A DNA stretch of 64,000 bases from an uncultured marine group III euryarchaeote (GCA_902627615.1 CACOJW010000003.1:44803-108802), one strand, 5' to 3'. Positions 18,443 to 29,870 are shown, counted from the first letter of the stretch. The notes: generated from the letters alone by a model not told the origin. Made by a program: numbers and translations.

Positions 18443-19612
18443 TTAAGAACCTGCAACAATCTTGATTATATCTCCATCTTGAAGAACGTAATCCTTTCCA
18501 ATAATACGCTTTGAACGACAATCTATAGCTCTAATGAAATTATCACCAATATCTGAATGAACTTTGTATGCTAAATCTAAAGCTGAAGAATCTCTAGGAA
18601 GCAAATGCGCATCAGGCAATACTCTTCCTTCCCCATCTGTAAAATGTGTCTCATCCTCTACTGGATAAACTGCTACCAAATTTAATTTTTCAAGGACTGC
18701 CTTTTCGATACACTCTTGAACTCCTGTAGAACTTCTCAATTTCAAATAATCTTTAATTCTTTGTAGTGCCTCTTTCTGCCCTTCTGTTAATTTATCACTA
18801 GAAATATTAAAATCTGAATCTCCTGGATTATATTCTATTAGGCCTACATCAGATGCTTTTTTCAATGCCAATTCATAATCTGCTACTGTAATTATAGCTC
18901 CTTTTTTGGACAAACTATTCAAGTCTTCTTCTGAAGAAATATCTGCTTTATTTGCTGCAATAACTATAGGTTTTGCTATGCTTTGCAATAATTCTGCAAT
19001 AATCAAGCCTTCGTCAGACCCCCATTTCATTACAGGCTTGGAGATAGAAGCCTTCCTCAATGCAGTTATAACGTGTTCTCTGCTAAACTTCAACCCAGCT
19101 AATCTCTCGGAAAGAAAATCTTCTATTTTTTCACCAGCTTCCACTGCACGTGCACTACGGGACCATGTACGCATAGTGATTTCACCGATCCATTGGCATA
19201 TTTCATTTTTTAAAAAATTAATTTCTTCAATTGGATTGGCCCCCTCTGTCGCGTTTCCTTCTAAATCTGTATTTCCTGAAGAATCAACTACCTGAATAAG
19301 GACATCAGCTTGCCTTAAATCATCAAGGAACTTATTACCCATTCCTTTACCTTCGTGTGCTCCAGGTACTAATCCTGCAACATCAATAACTTCAACTGGA
19401 ATATATCTAATTCCATTAACTGATAATGAATTATTTGGATTTGGCTCTAAATCTAATTCTTTACTAGGGCATGGCTTCCTTACATAGGCTATACCTACAT
19501 TCTTCTCTATTGTTGTAAAAGGATAATCACCAATTTGAGCTGTAGCTGAAGTTATGGCTGTAAAAAATGTAGATTTACCTGCATTAGGTTTCCCAACTAA
19601 ACCGACTTTCAT
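18443..19612 (-). CDS. YchF/Obg-like GTPase or ATPase with C-terminal TGS domain
   Basis: A 389-residue TRAFAC-class P-loop protein. G1 is GLVGKPNAGKST (4-15), G3 is DVAGLVPGAHEGKGMGN and the G4 position reads NKAD, which favours GTP over the NxxE of classical ATPase YchF. The C-terminal TGS domain (about 310-389) begins near LLPRDSSALDLAYKVHSDIG. Archaeal homologues are thought to act on ribosomes. The ATG shares one base with the stop of the giant surface-protein gene (TAATG), so the two are on one message. Confidence 0.9.
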   Translation of the reverse strand: MKVGLVGKPNAGKSTFFTAITSATAQIGDYPFTTIEKNVGIAYVRKPCPSKELDLEPNPNNSLSVNGIRYIPVEVIDVAGLVPGAHEGKGMGNKFLDDLRQADVLIQVVDSSGNTDLEGNATEGANPIEEINFLKNEICQWIGEITMRTWSRSARAVEAGEKIEDFLSERLAGLKFSREHVITALRKASISKPVMKWGSDEGLIIAELLQSIAKPIVIAANKADISSEEDLNSLSKKGAIITVADYELALKKASDVGLIEYNPGDSDFNISSDKLTEGQKEALQRIKDYLKLRSSTGVQECIEKAVLEKLNLVAVYPVEDETHFTDGEGRVLPDAHLLPRDSSALDLAYKVHSDIGDNFIRAIDCRSKRIIGKDYVLQDGDIIKIVAGS

Positions 19613-22600
19613 TAAAACCCGCCAACTGATGGTCCAAAACTACCTCCTTTTGGCGGGCTTCGTTTCTTCTTAAACTTCTTTTTCTCTTCTTTCGAAGACT
19701 CTTCAATTTCGTCTGACTCTTCCTCAGGCAACTCCTCAAATTCTTCTCCACCTTCAATGATTCCTTCTTCGGCTTTCAATTGCTTTAATTTTTCAGAGGC
19801 GGAAAGTTTTGATTCTGGTTCTAAATCTTCTTCTGACTCTTCCTTTTGTTCTTCTGATAAAAATCTCTCCATACGAAGTCTGCGATCTGTACTAATTATC
19901 GATTTAGAGGATACTTTCCTTGGTCTAGGCTTTACTTGCTTTTCAGGTTCTGAATCTTCTTCTACAATCTTACCATTGCTATCGACTGATGAAACGGCCT
20001 TACATGAGGGACATCTAAATGAACCTGGACGAGCAACTCGTACTCTTGAACCGCATTTTGTACAGTTAAGAATTAATGGGAAATGAACTGGTGCTTCCTC
20101 AACAACGGGTGCTTCTGCTTTAGCTTTGATTGCAGGCGTTCGTGCTCTTGACGAATACCTATAGTAAACAGCTCCTCCAACCAATAACACTGCAAAAGCG
20201 GCGATAAAGATAGGTAAATTATTGCCTGCTGAAGCTTCACCACATATTTCATTAGTAATCTCATTATTCCCAGCATTACTCTCTGCAAGATTGCCGTCAG
20301 GGTCAAGAACGACTTTAACTTCTTGACATCCTGAGCTTGCTGTAAACGTAACAGATACAAGCTTACTACCGCCGTCTTCGATACTATATGCTAATCCCCC
20401 ATCCACTACTCTGCCGTCTACAAAAACTGAATAATAAATGGATTCGATTGGGGCATCATTAGACAGTATTGTAAATCTTGCTGTAACCTTTTCTCCTTCT
20501 TTTGGACTAGAAGGTGCAAATAGTAAATCTCTAAGACTTGCATCAGGTAGAATATTACCATTTAATGTAAATGTGAGAGTTTCGGCTGAAGTTAATGTAT
20601 CTGAAGAAGTTACTGTGATCAACGCAGTCCAAGGGCCCTCTCCACTAGGAATTGTAGCTTTGAAATAATTACTCTGCCTTTCACCTGGCTGCAATGTTTT
20701 TGAAGTCCACTGAAAATCTACTGGTAGGGCCTGATCAATCATTGAACCGCCTCCCTCAATACTTATTGTGTCTGCTGAATTTCCTTCATTTTTAACATCA
20801 AATTGGAAGTAAATTGTATCGCCTGCCTGCCCAGTAACATCAACGCTTGAAGTTTCAGTAACAGAAATTTGATAAAATGTATTTATAGTCAAATTCAATG
20901 TAACATTCACTGTAATGCCTAATGATTGCGCAGATAAGTTAAACTCATAAGTTGCCGGTAAAGCTGCTTCCGGTACTTCGACATTTAATGAAATTGCGCC
21001 TACATTTTCACCAGGTGGTGAATGCGGAATTTCTATGCTATCTGAATCAAATGTATAATTCCAACTACTCGGAAGGCCGGTTAGTTCAAAATCAATTCTG
21101 TCTCCTCCATTACCATTATTAGTTATTCTGAAATCCCAAGTTGCATCCGAACCAGCATCCACACTAGACGGTTCTAGTGTCGTATCTACTTTAATGTCAA
21201 AAACTTGTCTTACATACAAATTGTATGTTAAAGTAGAAACATGGTTTGGATCGTTATAATCTGTAACTTTAAGATTAAACTCATAGTTCCCCGAGTTAGC
21301 CCAGTCGGGAACTATTACTGTAAAAGTAAAGATTTCTGGCTGACCTACAGGTACAATCAAAGTTTCTTCACCTTCGAATTCCTCTATACCATCAAACTCA
21401 ACCCACCAATCTACTTCTCCTGATATTTCCGTACTAACTCGAGATGTTGTTGAATCTGAATCAATCAAGGAAACTATTGCAACACTGTAAGTTTCACTCT
21501 CTCCTTGGCTAAGTACCATTGATTGAGATCCAACCGATTTCATTCCTGTCACAGTAAAATCAAGAATTACTGATTTTGAAATTGGATTCTCAGTTAGATA
21601 ACTTTTAGTGGAATTAACTACCAAAAATACACTACTTTGGCTTCCTGGAATAACTAACCCTGAACTAATTGGAAATGTGAGCTCTTTTGTTTCAAAAGCA
21701 TCAAAAGATAATGTGGTAGTAGTATTCTGTATCCAGCTTCCTCCATAAGTTAATTTGAAGGTATCTGGACCATTCCCCGTATTGGTTATAGGTATTGTAA
21801 CTAATTGACTAACGTTACCTAATAATTCAGTATTTCCAATGGAACTGATAGATACCCCGAATTCTTGAGACACGGTAATATTGGCATCGAAATAAGTATC
21901 ATCATAACCGGGAATTGATGCTATTACTTTTAGCCATCCAGTTTCAACGGCTTCGGCATCACTTGGAGTAGTAACTCCAATACTAACAATTGTCGAATTT
22001 TCCCCTGGGAATGACTTAGACCATGATGTTGAATTATCATATAAAACGGACCAGCCGGGCAATAATGATTCGTCATGTAACAAAGTTATATCTAAAGAAT
22101 TAGGCTCATAATTAACCAATCTTACATCAAAATAAACTGTTTCTCCGGGATCTGCATATCTCTGTAAATTGTCTGATTCAGATGGCCAAAGACGTACTCC
22201 TTGTATTGGTTTTACTTCTAAAACTACACTGATTTGGTCAAGAGTTTCATTTCCTTTTAGATCAAGTTCCATTGTAAAAGAAGTTCCAGGCTCAGCCGTG
22301 TTTGGTGCCGTGAAATTTATCCAAGAATAAGCTTTTTCGTTTGAATCTAGAGAAACTTCAGTTGGTGAAATAGTGTATTCCCATTCTGGTGCACCCGAAG
22401 AAATTATCACTGATAAAATATCTGCAATTTCTTTAACGTTCTGAAATTCTACAGCAAAACTTGCCTGACCACCCGGGAGGATATCAACTACAGCATCATC
22501 TGCCATCATTATTCCAATTGAGGTGTTACTAGAAACTGATTTGGAAATTAAATTATTACCTTGAGAAATTGCTGTAAAGGAAATCTGTTTGAAATCATCT

Positions 22601-25086
22601 ACTTCAGAATCTGCTGGTGCTGTAATTTTCAATTCGGCTTCTATTGTCCTGAAAGCTGCTAAAGTAACAGAACCTGATGGTGAGTTATTAATGCGTATTT
22701 GTGAATTCCAGCCACTACTCGAATAAAGATCAAACGTATCGTCACCGTTGCCATTATTTGTTATTCTAACTGGATAAAATAATGTAGTTCCGGGGAATAC
22801 TCGCTGTTCAGAAAGAGGCATCTCTAAAATAATGTCATAATATTGAGAAACATCAATATTAACAAATACTGAACTGAAACGGCTAGTATCACCTTCAGAT
22901 GTTACTGATACATTAAATTGGTGGACTGAAGCTGTAACATTAGAACTTGGAGTAAAAGATACTGTAAAACTTTCAGTACCATTTGACAAAATATTAGAAA
23001 CTGTAGAAGGATGAGTTATATCCCACTCAGGATCTTGGACTGTAACAGAGACTGTGTAATTATCACTTCGTAAACCTACATTGGTTATATCTACATCAAA
23101 CGTCGCAGCTTGAGTGACATTGGTTGATTCAAAGGTATCTTCCGCAGATATTTCAAAACCATATTGAGGCCTGACTAAAATTGATTTAGACATATTATTA
23201 TTGTCATACCTTACTTCCTCGTTTTCGTTGGCATCTACTATGCACATTACCCAAATATCATGCTTACCTTGCCCAACAGCTGTCCAAGTAAATTCTTCAA
23301 GATTAATTATAGAATTTGATTGGATGTCTACTGTATCCTCAAACAATAATTCACCCTGTTTTGAATCTAGCCTAACTTCAACATCAACATTTAATGCATC
23401 GTGATTTCCATCATTACGGATTGTAATAGGATACAATGTTAACTCTTGATTTTCTTCTACTTCTGTTACTTCATTACCTCCAGAATCTGTAATGACGATA
23501 TCTGATCTCTTAAGTGTCATATCTGCTAAATCTGCAGAATAGACTGATCCATCAATTACGAAATCGAGTAAGCCATCTCCGTCAACGTCTGAAGCTGCAG
23601 GAGAATTAAAAATTCGGTTATCTCCGTCACGACCATTTAATCGTATAGACCAAAGGTCATCACCAGCGCCTCCGCCATCTGAGCCATCATTTCCATCTAA
23701 AGCATAACAGCTTGGAGTAGTGCAGGTAAAAACATCCAAATTATTATCACCGTCATCATTGTAAATTACTGCTAAAATTGGAGAGGAGATAGCATGCTCA
23801 TCATTATCACCGCCACCGCCCGAAGAACTTGTATCGTATTCAGTTTCCCATTCTAAAGTAGCATCGCTGTCTATAGCCCAAACGTGAGTTATCTCATTAT
23901 TACCAAAATCGCTAGGATCTTCCCAGGTAACTGCAACTATTTCGAGACTCCCATCTCCATCAATGTCGCCTACTGCCGGTGTAGAATCAATTTCACCGCC
24001 ACCTTCCAAAGTATAAGCTGATGACCAGCCATCCGCGTAATCTCCATCGTCTGTAAATAACCAAAGCTGAGCATCTCCGTTGTCTGTAGCAGGAGGCTGA
24101 GGAACCAAAATTTCACTACCTACATCATCAGTTATATCTGAAATAACTATACTAGGGAGCATCGGATGCTGACCTGCGTCATTTGGATTAAGAATTGTAC
24201 CTATTTGCTTTGGATTCCACCCTGAGAGACCGGAACCTCCTTGTATTGCATATACATCTAATTGAGTACTATCATAAACAGAAACGAAAACTTTTCTGCT
24301 ACTACCATCTTCGAGGACTGCTGGCGAGGAAATTTCATTTCCTGCAGCTTCAAATTTCCACAATTCATTACCTGTTGAGCCATCAATTGCAATGACTGCT
24401 ATTTCATTTTCTTCATCAATATTAATGCCTGAAACTACTAGATCATTACCTCCATTAAATGAAGTAATAGCTGGATTACTACGAACTATTGTAATATCTG
24501 CTGTGTAAAACCATCTGTCTCCATCATTGCCAGCGTCATAGCTCTCACTTGCTGCAGTGTATTCTATTTCAGGCTCGAAGAAATTTATAACTCCATTAGG
24601 CGTAGCAACAGCTATGTCCATTAATCCATCCCCGTCAAAATCTGAAATGGCTGGAGTACCGTAAGCTGCCTCAAAATTTTCAAATTGATTCTCTAAACTT
24701 TGATTATTTTGATTCTTAATATTCCCTAAATCTCTTTTCCACATTAACTTACCAGGACTTCCCCCATCCCGAATAACTAAGTAACCTCTTAACCAATCAC
24801 CATCTTGTTCAGCCGTCACATAAACTATATGCAAAACATTACGATCATACTCGTCTCCATCAATATTTGCGGTGAAATTACCTATTGATGTCCCCCATGA
24901 ATAAACTTCTTCTGATGAACTGCCCCTATCCCAAGAAACTGTTGGTTCTCTCTTCTGAATAGTACGTTCTGTAATTTCTACTACACCCGTGTGATTCGCA
25001 TCACCGCCAAACATAGACCACTCACCCTGAACTCCTGCTGGCAAGAGCAAAAGTAATGCCAAGATTAATGCTCTGAAGCGTACCAT
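19612..25086 (-). CDS. Giant secreted, membrane-anchored multidomain protein with cytoplasmic zinc ribbon
   Basis: An 1824-residue protein, the largest in the window. Residues 1-21 form a signal peptide (RALILALLLLLPAGVQG). Residues about 25-530 look like a beta-propeller with FG-GAP calcium loops (DFDGDGLMD, DIDGDGSLE, DVDGDGLLD). A CARDB-like domain follows (about 540-640), then a long array of NEW3/CARDB-type immunoglobulin-like domains marked by repeated N-G-x-x-D/N-T/D-x-F/I-x-L phrases (NNGNGDDTFDL, NTGNGPDTFKL, NNGNGGDRIDF). One membrane helix lies near 1621-1643. The cytoplasmic tail has a CX2C-X16-CX2C zinc ribbon (about 1675-1697) and a highly charged Glu/Lys tail. It heads an operon with ychF. 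Function unknown; surface adhesion or sensing is a guess. Confidence 0.85.
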   Translation of the reverse strand: MVRFRALILALLLLLPAGVQGEWSMFGGDANHTGVVEITERTIQKREPTVSWDRGSSSEEVYSWGTSIGNFTANIDGDEYDRNVLHIVYVTAEQDGDWLRGYLVIRDGGSPGKLMWKRDLGNIKNQNNQSLENQFENFEAAYGTPAISDFDGDGLMDIAVATPNGVINFFEPEIEYTAASESYDAGNDGDRWFYTADITIVRSNPAITSFNGGNDLVVSGINIDEENEIAVIAIDGSTGNELWKFEAAGNEISSPAVLEDGSSRKVFVSVYDSTQLDVYAIQGGSGLSGWNPKQIGTILNPNDAGQHPMLPSIVISDITDDVGSEILVPQPPATDNGDAQLWLFTDDGDYADGWSSAYTLEGGGEIDSTPAVGDIDGDGSLEIVAVTWEDPSDFGNNEITHVWAIDSDATLEWETEYDTSSSGGGGDNDEHAISSPILAVIYNDDGDNNLDVFTCTTPSCYALDGNDGSDGGGAGDDLWSIRLNGRDGDNRIFNSPAASDVDGDGLLDFVIDGSVYSADLADMTLKRSDIVITDSGGNEVTEVEENQELTLYPITIRNDGNHDALNVDVEVRLDSKQGELLFEDTVDIQSNSIINLEEFTWTAVGQGKHDIWVMCIVDANENEEVRYDNNNMSKSILVRPQYGFEISAEDTFESTNVTQAATFDVDITNVGLRSDNYTVSVTVQDPEWDITHPSTVSNILSNGTESFTVSFTPSSNVTASVHQFNVSVTSEGDTSRFSSVFVNIDVSQYYDIILEMPLSEQRVFPGTTLFYPVRITNNGNGDDTFDLYSSSGWNSQIRINNSPSGSVTLAAFRTIEAELKITAPADSEVDDFKQISFTAISQGNNLISKSVSSNTSIGIMMADDAVVDILPGGQASFAVEFQNVKEIADILSVIISSGAPEWEYTISPTEVSLDSNEKAYSWINFTAPNTAEPGTSFTMELDLKGNETLDQISVVLEVKPIQGVRLWPSESDNLQRYADPGETVYFDVRLVNYEPNSLDITLLHDESLLPGWSVLYDNSTSWSKSFPGENSTIVSIGVTTPSDAEAVETGWLKVIASIPGYDDTYFDANITVSQEFGVSISSIGNTELLGNVSQLVTIPITNTGNGPDTFKLTYGGSWIQNTTTTLSFDAFETKELTFPISSGLVIPGSQSSVFLVVNSTKSYLTENPISKSVILDFTVTGMKSVGSQSMVLSQGESETYSVAIVSLIDSDSTTSRVSTEISGEVDWWVEFDGIEEFEGEETLIVPVGQPEIFTFTVIVPDWANSGNYEFNLKVTDYNDPNHVSTLTYNLYVRQVFDIKVDTTLEPSSVDAGSDATWDFRITNNGNGGDRIDFELTGLPSSWNYTFDSDSIEIPHSPPGENVGAISLNVEVPEAALPATYEFNLSAQSLGITVNVTLNLTINTFYQISVTETSSVDVTGQAGDTIYFQFDVKNEGNSADTISIEGGGSMIDQALPVDFQWTSKTLQPGERQSNYFKATIPSGEGPWTALITVTSSDTLTSAETLTFTLNGNILPDASLRDLLFAPSSPKEGEKVTARFTILSNDAPIESIYYSVFVDGRVVDGGLAYSIEDGGSKLVSVTFTASSGCQEVKVVLDPDGNLAESNAGNNEITNEICGEASAGNNLPIFIAAFAVLLVGGAVYYRYSSRARTPAIKAKAEAPVVEEAPVHFPLILNCTKCGSRVRVARPGSFRCPSCKAVSSVDSNGKIVEEDSEPEKQVKPRPRKVSSKSIISTDRRLRMERFLSEEQKEESEEDLEPESKLSASEKLKQLKAEEGIIEGGEEFEELPEEESDEIEESSKEEKKKFKKKRSPPKGGSFGPSVGGF

Positions 25087-25106
25087 CTAAATACGGATTC
25101 TAAATA

Positions 25107-25118
25107 CTACATTAATTA
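25107..25118 (-). promoter_or_regulatory. TATA-like box for the giant surface-protein operon
   Basis: On the minus strand TAATTAATGTAG is centred about 27 bases before the ATG at 25086, within the 52-base gap after glyA. It suggests an independent leaderless promoter rather than read-through from the methyl-cycle operon alone. Confidence 0.4.
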
Positions 25119-25138
25119 GCTTGTGCATCTCTGCCTAC

Positions 25139-26392
25139 TTAATGAGGCAATGGGAAATTTAAACAAAATTTCTTAATTTCCTTCCTGATTTTTGCAAGAA
25201 CTAAAACATCTCCCTTAGAAATAATTACTCTATCTATCCATTCTGCAATTTGATCCATCTCTTTAGGACCCATGCCTCTTGATGTAACTGCTGGAGTTCC
25301 TAAACGGATCCCGCTAGTCTGCATTGGAGGCCTAGGATCTTTAGGAATTCCATTGTGATTTGCAATCATCCCTGCACTCTCCATCCAGACCGCTACCTCT
25401 TTTCCCGTATTATCTGGTAATTTTTTACGTAAATCAACTAACATTAAGTGATTGTCAGTCCCACCGCTTACTAATCTAAATCCCCTACCCGACAAACCTT
25501 TGGCCAAAGCTTGTGCATTCTCAACAATTTTCCTAGAATAATCTTTGAACTCAGGTTGTAACGCTTCACCAAAACAAACTGCCTTACCTGAGATAATATG
25601 CATCAATGGACCTCCTTGTGAGCCTGGGAAAACAGCTCTATCAATTTTTGTAGATATTTCCTCATCATTAGTTAGAATCAAGCCACCTCTTGGCCCCCGT
25701 AACGTTTTGTGAGTTGTTGTTGTTACAACATGTGCGTGCGGAAAGGGAGAAGGATGAACTCCGCCGGCAACTAGGCCAGCTATGTGTGCGATGTCGCACA
25801 TCAAATACGCACCGCACTCATCTGCAATTTCTCGCATTTTATCAAAATGAATAATTCGCGGATATGCGGAATATCCACAAAGCAACATTTTTGGTTTATG
25901 TTCTAAACATACCTCTCTTACTGCGTCATAATTTATTGTTTCAAATCCGTCATCGTCCTCGTCATAAATTAAAGGATAATGAACTGGCTCAAAATATTTA
26001 CCTGATATATTTATCTTCAAACCATGACTCAAATGCCCTCCATCTGAAAGAACTAAACTAGCATATTTATCTCCTGGATTCATAAATGCAAGAAATACTG
26101 CTATGTTTGCTGAAGCTCCAGAGTGAGGTTGAACATTTGCATAATTACAATTAAATAATTCTTTAGCTCTTTCAATAGCTAATGACTCTATGGCGTCGTG
26201 ATTTTCACATCCACTGTAGTATCTTTTTCCAGGATAACCTTCTGCATACTTATTTGTCATGCATGATCCAACGGCTTTCATAACTGCTGGGGAAACATGA
26301 TTTTCTGAGGCAATTAGCTCAATTGTGGATTCCTGCCTTTTCGATTCTTTATCAATGATTTCAAAAACTTTTTCATCCATTAAGTTATCCAT
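25139..26392 (-). CDS. glyA: Serine hydroxymethyltransferase
   Basis: PLP enzyme converting serine plus tetrahydrofolate (or an archaeal pterin) to glycine and methylene-folate, the one-carbon donor for the MetF-like enzyme and MetH across the divergon. The PLP lysine is Lys229 in VVTTTTHKTLRGPRGG; ELIASENHVS, NVQPHSGASAN and DIAHIAGLVAGG are all present. Length 417 is typical. A second ATG four codons downstream (26380) sits 28 bases from a good TATA-like box, so the protein may begin there (MDEKVFEIID). Last gene of the ahcY-metK group. Confidence 0.96.
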   Translation of the reverse strand: MDNLMDEKVFEIIDKESKRQESTIELIASENHVSPAVMKAVGSCMTNKYAEGYPGKRYYSGCENHDAIESLAIERAKELFNCNYANVQPHSGASANIAVFLAFMNPGDKYASLVLSDGGHLSHGLKINISGKYFEPVHYPLIYDEDDDGFETINYDAVREVCLEHKPKMLLCGYSAYPRIIHFDKMREIADECGAYLMCDIAHIAGLVAGGVHPSPFPHAHVVTTTTHKTLRGPRGGLILTNDEEISTKIDRAVFPGSQGGPLMHIISGKAVCFGEALQPEFKDYSRKIVENAQALAKGLSGRGFRLVSGGTDNHLMLVDLRKKLPDNTGKEVAVWMESAGMIANHNGIPKDPRPPMQTSGIRLGTPAVTSRGMGPKEMDQIAEWIDRVIISKGDVLVLAKIRKEIKKFCLNFPLPH

Positions 26393-26402
26393 AGAACTAT
26401 GA

Positions 26403-26412
26403 TTAATATATG
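26403..26412 (-). promoter_or_regulatory. TATA-like box giving glyA its own promoter
   Basis: The plus-strand stretch TTAATATATG reads CATATATTAA on the minus strand. It lies only 16 bases from the first glyA ATG but 28 from the in-frame ATG at 26380, which favours a leaderless transcript using the second ATG. It also means glyA can be expressed apart from metK and ahcY. Confidence 0.4.
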
Positions 26413-26417
26413 TTTCA

Positions 26418-26756
26418 CTATTTTTTTAATTTCTTACGAATTTCAGTTGCTGATATTTTTCCGATATCTTTTGGTGGTTCAAACTCATTGATTTCATAAC
26501 CAACTCCTCGCCCATAATTGACACTTTCAATATCTGGAATAGGAATGACTTTTACCATTCCATTTTCTATTTCTTCGCTATATTCTTTTTCAAGATTATT
26601 AATTACGTCCTCAGTTGTGAATGGATTACTATCATCAACAGGAGTGTCTCTAACTGCTATCAAGATAGGAATATCCTTCTCTAATTTTTGATTGAATAAC
26701 CATTTGTGGCCAGGATGAAGTGGTTGCCATCTACCTATGAAAAGTGCCCTTTGCAT
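26418..26756 (-). CDS. Small HIGH-type nucleotidyltransferase (NMNAT/cytidylyltransferase superfamily)
   Basis: A 112-residue single-domain protein. GRWQPLHPGH (8-17) is the nucleotide-binding motif of the HIGH superfamily (NMN adenylyltransferase, FAD synthetase, glycerol-3-phosphate cytidylyltransferase), and KISATEIRKKL at the C-terminus is the matching ISxTxIR motif. It is shorter than NMN adenylyltransferases (about 170), so the true substrate is unknown. Its ATG overlaps the stop of the APS-kinase-like gene, and both lie between metK and glyA. Together they form an adenylyltransferase-plus-kinase pair inside a methyl-cycle operon. Confidence 0.8.
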   Translation of the reverse strand: MQRALFIGRWQPLHPGHKWLFNQKLEKDIPILIAVRDTPVDDSNPFTTEDVINNLEKEYSEEIENGMVKVIPIPDIESVNYGRGVGYEINEFEPPKDIGKISATEIRKKLKK

Positions 26757-27181
26757 TACATAAACTCCTTGACTATTTTATCTATGCAGTCTTCTACAGA
26801 AATATTTGTAGTATCTAAATCTAAAAAATTGCTAGTAGGTGCTTCATAGTCTTCGGCAAAATAGTGCTCTCTTCCTCTAATTTCAGTAGTATGAAGATAA
26901 ATTTCATTTACTTTATGTCTTTCCTTAAATTCTTCTCTTAACCACTTATAAGGTGCCACTACTGAAACTACTACATTTTGCCCTTTATTATCCAAATACA
27001 TGGCAATTGATTGGGCTGTTCTAATATTGCTAATTCGCCCTTGTTCTGAGTAATCTACATTGGAAGATAAACCCCGTAAATCATCTCCATCTATATGATA
27101 CGCCTTTTCCAGCCTATTAATCAAGGCTTTCCCCAGTGTGGTTTTGCCGCTACCTGGTTGTCCAGTAAACCAAAATATCAT
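26756..27181 (-). CDS. Adenylylsulfate-kinase-like P-loop kinase
   Basis: A 141-residue kinase of the CysC fold. The P-loop is GQPGSGKT (7-14). HIDGDDLRGL and GRISNIRTAQSIAMYL correspond to the DGDNxR and RxxNIRRI elements of adenylylsulfate kinase, and the end (YEAPTSNFLDLDT...SVEDCIDKI) also follows CysC. It is shorter than CysC (about 200), lacking part of the lid. No ATP sulfurylase or sulfate-reduction gene is nearby, so APS may not be the substrate. It abuts metK (stop and start share a base) and the small nucleotidyltransferase gene. Confidence 0.82.
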   Translation of the reverse strand: MIFWFTGQPGSGKTTLGKALINRLEKAYHIDGDDLRGLSSNVDYSEQGRISNIRTAQSIAMYLDNKGQNVVVSVVAPYKWLREEFKERHKVNEIYLHTTEIRGREHYFAEDYEAPTSNFLDLDTTNISVEDCIDKIVKEFM

Positions 27182-28320
27182 TATAGATTATCAGTTTTTT
27201 CCCAGTTAAATTCTGGATTTTCACGGCCAAAATGACCATACGCAGAAGTTTCCGTATAAATCGGTCTCAACAAATCCATGTCTTCTATAATACCTCTAGG
27301 TCTCAAATCAAAATTTTTCTCTATTTTTGATTTTATAGCATCAATAGATTCAGTTTCTGTTCCAAATGTATTAACATCAATCCAAACCGGATTTGGTACA
27401 CCAATGCTGTAAGCTAATGCAACTTGGCATCTTTCTGCTAATCCTGCTGCAACAACATTTTTTGCAACCCAGCGCCCTGCATAAGCTGCTGAACGATCTA
27501 CCTTAGAAGGATCTTTGCCACTAAATGCACCCCCACCATGTGGAGCATAACCTCCATAAGTATCAACTATTATTTTACGGCCTGTCAGTCCACAATCTCC
27601 GTGAGGGCCGCCTATTACAAAACGGCCTGTAGCATTGATGTGAAAATCTGGTTTTGGATCTAAAAATTCTGAAGGCAATACTGGCTCTATTACATGCTCG
27701 ATGACATCTTCAACTATTTTTCCATGCTCAACATCGTCTGCATGCTGCTGCGCTATGACAATAGCATCAGCGTGCATTGGTTTATTTCCATCATAAGCTA
27801 ATGTAACTTGAGACTTCCCATCTGGATAAAAATAATCTACTATCCCTTTCTTTCTTACTTCAGTTAATCTCTCTGTCAATCTATGCGCGTAATAAATTGG
27901 AGCTGGCATCAGCGTGGGAGTTTCATTACATGCAAATCCAAACATCATGCCTTGGTCACCTGCACCTTGATCGCGATGCAACCCCTCACCTTGAGTCACA
28001 CCTTGTGAAATATCTGGTGACTGCTGATCTAAATGCACTTTTACATCACAAGTCTGATAGTCATATCCCATTTCCGAACCAGTATACCCGATTTCTTTGA
28101 TAGCATTGCGAACTACTTCTTCATATTCGACATTGGTATTAGATGTAATTTCACCTGCAACTACTGCTAAATTTGTATTAGTCAATGTTTCACAGGCTAC
28201 TCTTGAATATTTATCTCCTGACAATAGTGCGTCAAGGATGGAATCTGAAATCCTATCTGATACCTTATCAGGATGACCTTCTGTGACAGATTCTGATGTG
28301 AAAATGCGTTTTGCGCTCAT
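27181..28320 (-). CDS. metK: S-adenosylmethionine synthetase, bacterial/eukaryotic type
   Basis: Makes SAM from methionine and [22 protein letters not shown], the loop [16 protein letters not shown], the P-loop-like [18 protein letters not shown] and the C-terminal GHFGRE are those of the bacterial/eukaryotic enzyme; archaea usually carry a divergent MAT with very different sequence. Length 379 is normal. The gene follows ahcY by seven bases and shares a base with the kinase gene, so it belongs to the methyl-cycle operon. The bacterial type suggests acquisition by transfer, or at least a lineage-specific replacement. Confidence 0.96.
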   Translation of the reverse strand: MSAKRIFTSESVTEGHPDKVSDRISDSILDALLSGDKYSRVACETLTNTNLAVVAGEITSNTNVEYEEVVRNAIKEIGYTGSEMGYDYQTCDVKVHLDQQSPDISQGVTQGEGLHRDQGAGDQGMMFGFACNETPTLMPAPIYYAHRLTERLTEVRKKGIVDYFYPDGKSQVTLAYDGNKPMHADAIVIAQQHADDVEHGKIVEDVIEHVIEPVLPSEFLDPKPDFHINATGRFVIGGPHGDCGLTGRKIIVDTYGGYAPHGGGAFSGKDPSKVDRSAAYAGRWVAKNVVAAGLAERCQVALAYSIGVPNPVWIDVNTFGTETESIDAIKSKIEKNFDLRPRGIIEDMDLLRPIYTETSAYGHFGRENPEFNWEKTDNL

Positions 28321-28327
28321 AGTTTAC

Positions 28328-29812
<1,485 letters not shown>

Positions 29813-29814
29813 TT

Positions 29815-29828
29815 AGTATATATAATTT
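29815..29828 (-). promoter_or_regulatory. TATA box for the ahcY-metK operon
   Basis: The plus strand reads TAGTATATATAATT, centred about 27 bases before the ahcY ATG at 29794. It is one of the strongest TATA matches in the window and indicates a leaderless ahcY transcript. Confidence 0.55.
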
Positions 29829-29843
29829 TCTCAAGGTTTATTA

Positions 29844-29870
29844 ATTTTATTGGATAATTTCCAATTAAAT
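29844..29870. promoter_or_regulatory. 27-base inverted repeat, candidate operator of the methyl-cycle divergon
   Basis: The core is ATTGGA-TAATT-TCCAAT (29849-29865) with perfect six-base arms. Ignoring one mismatched pair, the symmetry extends outward four more pairs on each side (29844-29870). It lies between the two opposed TATA boxes. A third ATTGGA half-site occurs at 29910-29915, beside the regulator's first ATG. Lrp-family proteins bind such dyads, and the adjacent gene encodes one, so it is a likely site for that regulator. Confidence 0.5.

Noticed and set aside
19612..25086. The giant surface protein as substrate of the archaeosortase
   Set aside because: Its membrane helix is followed by about 180 cytoplasmic residues with a zinc ribbon, not by a short basic tail.
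26756..27181. A true sulfate-assimilation APS kinase
   Set aside because: No ATP sulfurylase, PAPS reductase or sulfite reductase gene is near and the protein is shorter than CysC; I keep only the family resemblance.
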